NCBI RefSeq assembly: GCF_029543155.1
Contig: NZ_JARQXA010000004.1
Coordinates: 186,001-250,000, forward strand
DNA from: Sphingomonas sp. HITSZ_GF
Lineage (GTDB): Bacteria; Pseudomonadota; Alphaproteobacteria; Sphingomonadales; Sphingomonadaceae
DNA length: 64,000 bases
Direction: 5' to 3'
Of this stretch, positions 60,878 through 64,000 are shown one piece after another. How positions within the stretch are numbered: the first letter of the stretch is position 1; each line of letters opens with the position of its first letter. The notes under the pieces are model-generated. The model saw only the letters and a list, made by a program, of their open reading frames with translations, was not told where the DNA came from and searched no databases. The position numbers and the translations under genes are program-made.

Positions 60878-63049
60878 ATGCGCGGGTTTATCGGGGTGGG
60901 CATCAGTCTCTGGGCCTTGGCGGCGGCGATGCCGGCCATGGCGCAGGACAAGAAGGACGGCGACCAGCAGGATTCGACGATCACCGTCACCGCGACCCGC
61001 ATCCCGACCGATGTGAAGGACGTGCCCGCCACCGTCACCGTGATCGACGAGAAGAAGATCGCCGACCAGCTGGTGACCGACATCAAGGACCTGGTGCGCT
61101 ACGAGCCCGGCATCAGCGTGCCGCGCGGCCCGACCCGCTTCGGCGCTGCGCTGGGCGTCACCGGGCGCGCGGGCAATGAAGGCTTCATCGTCCGCGGCAT
61201 CGGCGGCAACCGCGTGCTGATCCAGGTGGACGGCGTGCGCGTGCCCGACGGCTTCACCTTCGGCGCCCAGTCCTCGGGCCGCGACTATGTCGATATCGGC
61301 CTGGTCAAGTCGGTCGAGATCCTGCGCGGCCCGGCATCGGCGCTGTACGGCAGCGACGGCCTGGCCGGCGCGATCAGCTTCACCACCAGCGATCCCGCCG
61401 ATTTCCTTACGGGCGGCAAGAAGTTCGGCGGGCTGGTCCGCGCCGGCTACAGCTCGGCCGACGACGAGTTCGCGGAGACCGGCATCCTCGCCGGCCGCTT
61501 CGGCGACCTGTCGGCGATGATCTCCTATACCCGCCGCGACTTCCACGAGCTCGACAACAAGGGCACCGTGGGCGGCACCGGCGCGGCACGGACCGAGCCC
61601 AATCCGCAGGACGGGCGCAGCAACGCCGTGCTCGGCCGCATCGTCTATGAGCCCGACGCGTCGAACCGCTTCCGCCTGACCGGCGAATATCAGGACAGCC
61701 ATGTCTATACCGACGTGCTGACCGGGCTCAGCTCGACGGTCGAGCTGCTCCAGGCGCGCGACAGCACCAAGCGCGGCCGCATCGCCGGCGACTGGTTCTG
61801 GAAGGGCGAGGGCCTGTTCGATCACGCCCGGATCAGCGTCTATTGGCAGGATGGCGAGAACCGCCAGTTCACCGACGAGGACCGGACCCCGGCGGCCGAC
61901 CGCGAGCGGCTCAATACCTTCGAGAACACCGTGTTCGGCGGCTCGGTCGAGGTCGGCGCGCGCTTCGATACCGGCGCGATCACCCACCGGCTGCTGTTCG
62001 GCGGCGACATCAGCAAGACGCATCAGGAAGGGCTGCGCGACGGCGTCGTGCCGCCGGCCGGCGAGACCTTCCCGACCCGCGCCTTCCCCGAGACCAACTA
62101 CACGCTGGCCGGCGCCTTCATCGCCGACGAGATCGCGATCGGCCCGATCACGCTCTACCCGGCGCTGCGCTTCGACGCCTATGACCTGTCGCCCGAGGCG
62201 GACCCGCTGCTGCCGGCCTTCACCGCGGCCAAGCAGTCCGGCTCGCGCGTCTCGCCCAAGCTCGGCGCGGTGCTGAAGCTGAGCGACGAGATCCGCTTCT
62301 TCGCCAACTATGCCCAGGGCTTCAAGGCGCCCGAGCCGAGCCAGGTGAACCAGTTCTTCTCGAACATCGCCTTCGGCTACACTTCGCGGCCCAACCCGAA
62401 CCTGCGCCCCGAGACGAGCGAGAGCTGGGAAGGCGGCTTCCGCCTGAACAGCGGCCCGGTCGGCCTGAACGTCACCGGCTTCGTCTCCAACTATGACGAC
62501 TTCATCTCGCAGGAAGTGACGAGCGGCAGCTTCACCCCGGCGGACCCGGCGATCTATCAGTTCATCAACCTCGACAAGGTCAAGGTGAAGGGCGCCGAGG
62601 CGACCTTCACGGTCACCGGATCCAACGGCCTGTTCGGCAAGCTGGGCCTTTCCTACGCGAAGGGCGACGTGATCGATCCGAGCGGCGCGCGCAGCCCGCT
62701 GTCGACCGTCGATCCGCTCAAGCTGATCCTCGGCCTGGGGTACCGCGCCAATGACGGCCGCTTCGGCGGTGACGTGACCGCGACGCACAGCGCCCAGAAG
62801 GAGCTGAGCGCGACCACCGGCGTCTGCTCGGGCACCTGCTTCACGCCGGGCGCCTTCACCGTGCTCGACGCGACGGCGTTCTTCCGCCTCACCCAGGGGC
62901 TGACGCTGCGCGCCGGCGTGTTCAACATCTTCGACACCAAATATGCCTGGTGGAACGATGTGCGCGGCCTGGCGAACAGCTCGACCGTCAAGGACAGCTA
63001 CACCCAGCCGGGCCGCAACGGCTCGGTCTCGGTCAGCTACCGTTTCTAA
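60878..63049 (+). CDS. TonB-dependent receptor, hemoglobin/transferrin/lactoferrin type
   Basis: The 723-residue outer-membrane receptor has a leader ending AAMPAMAQ. The plug carries DQQDSTITVTATRIPTDVKD and the family motif FIVRGIGGNRVLIQVDGVR, followed by SGRDYVDIGLVKSVEILRGP. The barrel contains NYAQGFKAPEPSQVNQFF and the C-terminal LRAGVFNIFDTKYAWWNDVRG, and it ends in SYRF with a terminal aromatic residue. These match receptors for heme or host iron proteins; in an environmental sphingomonad the natural ligand may be heme or another chelate. It is followed by the DUF6607-type gene 21 bp later. Confidence 0.92.
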   Translation: MRGFIGVGISLWALAAAMPAMAQDKKDGDQQDSTITVTATRIPTDVKDVPATVTVIDEKKIADQLVTDIKDLVRYEPGISVPRGPTRFGAALGVTGRAGNEGFIVRGIGGNRVLIQVDGVRVPDGFTFGAQSSGRDYVDIGLVKSVEILRGPASALYGSDGLAGAISFTTSDPADFLTGGKKFGGLVRAGYSSADDEFAETGILAGRFGDLSAMISYTRRDFHELDNKGTVGGTGAARTEPNPQDGRSNAVLGRIVYEPDASNRFRLTGEYQDSHVYTDVLTGLSSTVELLQARDSTKRGRIAGDWFWKGEGLFDHARISVYWQDGENRQFTDEDRTPAADRERLNTFENTVFGGSVEVGARFDTGAITHRLLFGGDISKTHQEGLRDGVVPPAGETFPTRAFPETNYTLAGAFIADEIAIGPITLYPALRFDAYDLSPEADPLLPAFTAAKQSGSRVSPKLGAVLKLSDEIRFFANYAQGFKAPEPSQVNQFFSNIAFGYTSRPNPNLRPETSESWEGGFRLNSGPVGLNVTGFVSNYDDFISQEVTSGSFTPADPAIYQFINLDKVKVKGAEATFTVTGSNGLFGKLGLSYAKGDVIDPSGARSPLSTVDPLKLILGLGYRANDGRFGGDVTATHSAQKELSATTGVCSGTCFTPGAFTVLDATAFFRLTQGLTLRAGVFNIFDTKYAWWNDVRGLANSSTVKDSYTQPGRNGSVSVSYRF

Positions 63050-63070
63050 CCGCTTCTGAGGACCAAGATC

Positions 63071-64000
63071 ATGAAGCAGCTTCTTCCGATTGCCCTGGCG
63101 CTGCTGGCGCCGCTTCCGGTGCTGGCGCAGGGCGCGCCGGCGCCGGCCGCCAAGTCCGCCTTCGAGATGGACCGGGCCGACATCCTGGCGATGGCCGGCA
63201 CCTACAAGGTGAAGTTCGACATGCAGGAGAGCACCTCCTGGCGCGCCGACTATACCCCGATCCCGGTCAAGGTCTCGGGCGGCAACGAAGTCGTCCGGGT
63301 GATCGAGGACAATGGCAAGACGATCCGCCTGCAGCACCTCCTCGTCGTCGACATGGGCGAGGGCAAGAAGATGGTGATCAAGCACTGGCGCCAGGACTGG
63401 CAGTATGAGCCGGCCAAGGTGCTGGTCTATTCGGACCGCGATGCCTGGACCTGGGCTGAGGTGCCGGCGGCGGAGCGCAAGGGCGCCTGGTCGCAGACGG
63501 TGTATCAGGTCGACGATTCGCCCCGTTATGGCGGCTGGGGCAAATGGACCGATGTCGGCGGCCAGCGCCGCTGGGAGTCCAACCGCACCTGGCGGCCGCT
63601 GGCGCGCCGCGACGCGGTGCGCGGGCCGGTCTATGACCGCTATCTGGGTGTGAACCGCCACGCGATCGCGCCCGCCGGCTGGATCCACTGGCAGGACAAT
63701 ATCAAGATGGACGGCAAGGCGGTGCCGATCGTCCAGGAATATGTCCTCAACAGCTATACCCGCTTCTCCGACTTCGACGTGAAGGCGGCGGACGATTATT
63801 GGGCGGCCACCAAGGGCTATTGGGCTGCGATCCGCGCCGAATGGGACCGCATCGCCGCAGCCAAGGGCGGCATCCGCATCACCGAGGAAGCCGATCATGG
63901 CACGGTGATCGCCGGCCGCGTGCTCGAGATCGCCGACGAGATCCAGGCGGGCAAGATGACCGAAGCCGATGCGATCAAGACCGCAAAGGCGCTGATGGAC
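63071..64000 (+). CDS. DUF6607-type secreted protein, 3' end cut by window edge
   Basis: The 310 visible residues start with a leader (MKQLLPIALALLAPLPVLAQ). The mature part has FEMDRADILAMAGTYKVKFD, KHWRQDWQYEPAKVLVY and RWESNRTWRPLARRD, the pattern of DUF6607 proteins, which are often found next to TonB receptors. The function is unknown; a periplasmic or outer-membrane partner of the receptor is inferred from the 21-bp spacing. The window ends before the stop, at ALMD. Confidence 0.85.
   Translation, partial: MKQLLPIALALLAPLPVLAQGAPAPAAKSAFEMDRADILAMAGTYKVKFDMQESTSWRADYTPIPVKVSGGNEVVRVIEDNGKTIRLQHLLVVDMGEGKKMVIKHWRQDWQYEPAKVLVYSDRDAWTWAEVPAAERKGAWSQTVYQVDDSPRYGGWGKWTDVGGQRRWESNRTWRPLARRDAVRGPVYDRYLGVNRHAIAPAGWIHWQDNIKMDGKAVPIVQEYVLNSYTRFSDFDVKAADDYWAATKGYWAAIRAEWDRIAAAKGGIRITEEADHGTVIAGRVLEIADEIQAGKMTEADAIKTAKALMD

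Noticed and set aside
60704..63898. Minus-strand extension of the GT2 frame antisense to the TonB receptor
   Set aside because: GT2 homology begins at MQKRPQLSVV. The receptor on the plus strand has a complete leader, plug and barrel.

Overview
The window looks like a chromosomal segment of a Sphingomonas-type alphaproteobacterium (Sphingomonadales). This is inferred from very high GC, the gene order ctaC-ctaD-ctaB-small membrane protein-ctaG-ctaE-DUF983-SURF1-thrC, TonB-dependent receptors beside signal-peptide proteins, and intergenic spaces packed with short palindromic repeats. I see no rRNA, tRNA, CRISPR array, insertion sequence or phage gene. Almost all of the sequence is ordinary chromosomal coding DNA, about 55 genes, many in ATGA-overlapping operons.

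Layout. 1-9.1 kb (minus strand): a truncated SAM methyltransferase, thrC, and the aa3-type cytochrome c oxidase operon with its assembly factors. 9.2-14.1 kb (plus): pyrE, pdxJ, acpS, lepB, an AI-2E/PerM-family permease and a maleylacetoacetate isomerase. 14.2-23.7 kb: a TonB-dependent receptor, then a glycan cluster (GT4, polytopic membrane protein, secreted DUF2141 protein, GT4, GT39-like membrane enzyme), then a Tat-exported PhoD-like phosphatase. 23.8-28.6 kb (minus): UbiB-type kinase, Ogt, PepN. 28.7-33.6 kb (plus): three tandem M28 peptidase paralogues. 33.7-41.4 kb: epimerase-like protein, EamA exporter, threonine aldolase, PBP1A, a beta-lactamase-family hydrolase, an HNH endonuclease. 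41.8-46.8 kb (plus): gluQ carrying an in-frame repeat insertion, HIG1 protein, LysE exporter, PduO cobalamin adenosyltransferase, and the ergothioneine genes egtB and egtD. 47-56.4 kb: queuosine-precursor transporter, a small secreted protein, NupC, PilZ, 3-hydroxyacyl-CoA dehydrogenase, DUF1176 protein, argB, YggT, DUF167, folD, marC. 56.5-60.7 kb: a Gtr-like surface glycan set (GT-C, GtrA, methyltransferase, GT2). 60.8-64 kb: a TonB receptor with an iron-box-like promoter, followed by a DUF6607-type protein cut by the window edge.

The most unusual content lies between and inside the genes. At least five families of short structured repeats recur: six full copies and one solo remnant of one 132-bp family, two of a second, one of a third, six of a fourth, one of a fifth. 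Most share one architecture, an outer inverted-repeat stem enclosing small hairpins. Arms of different copies differ in sequence but remain complementary. Copies sit directly on stop codons, supply Shine-Dalgarno sequences, and in gluQ are read through as about 46 extra residues. Separately, a 268-bp nested palindrome fills the gap between the HNH gene and gluQ. These elements resemble REPINs or foldback elements, but that classification is inference.
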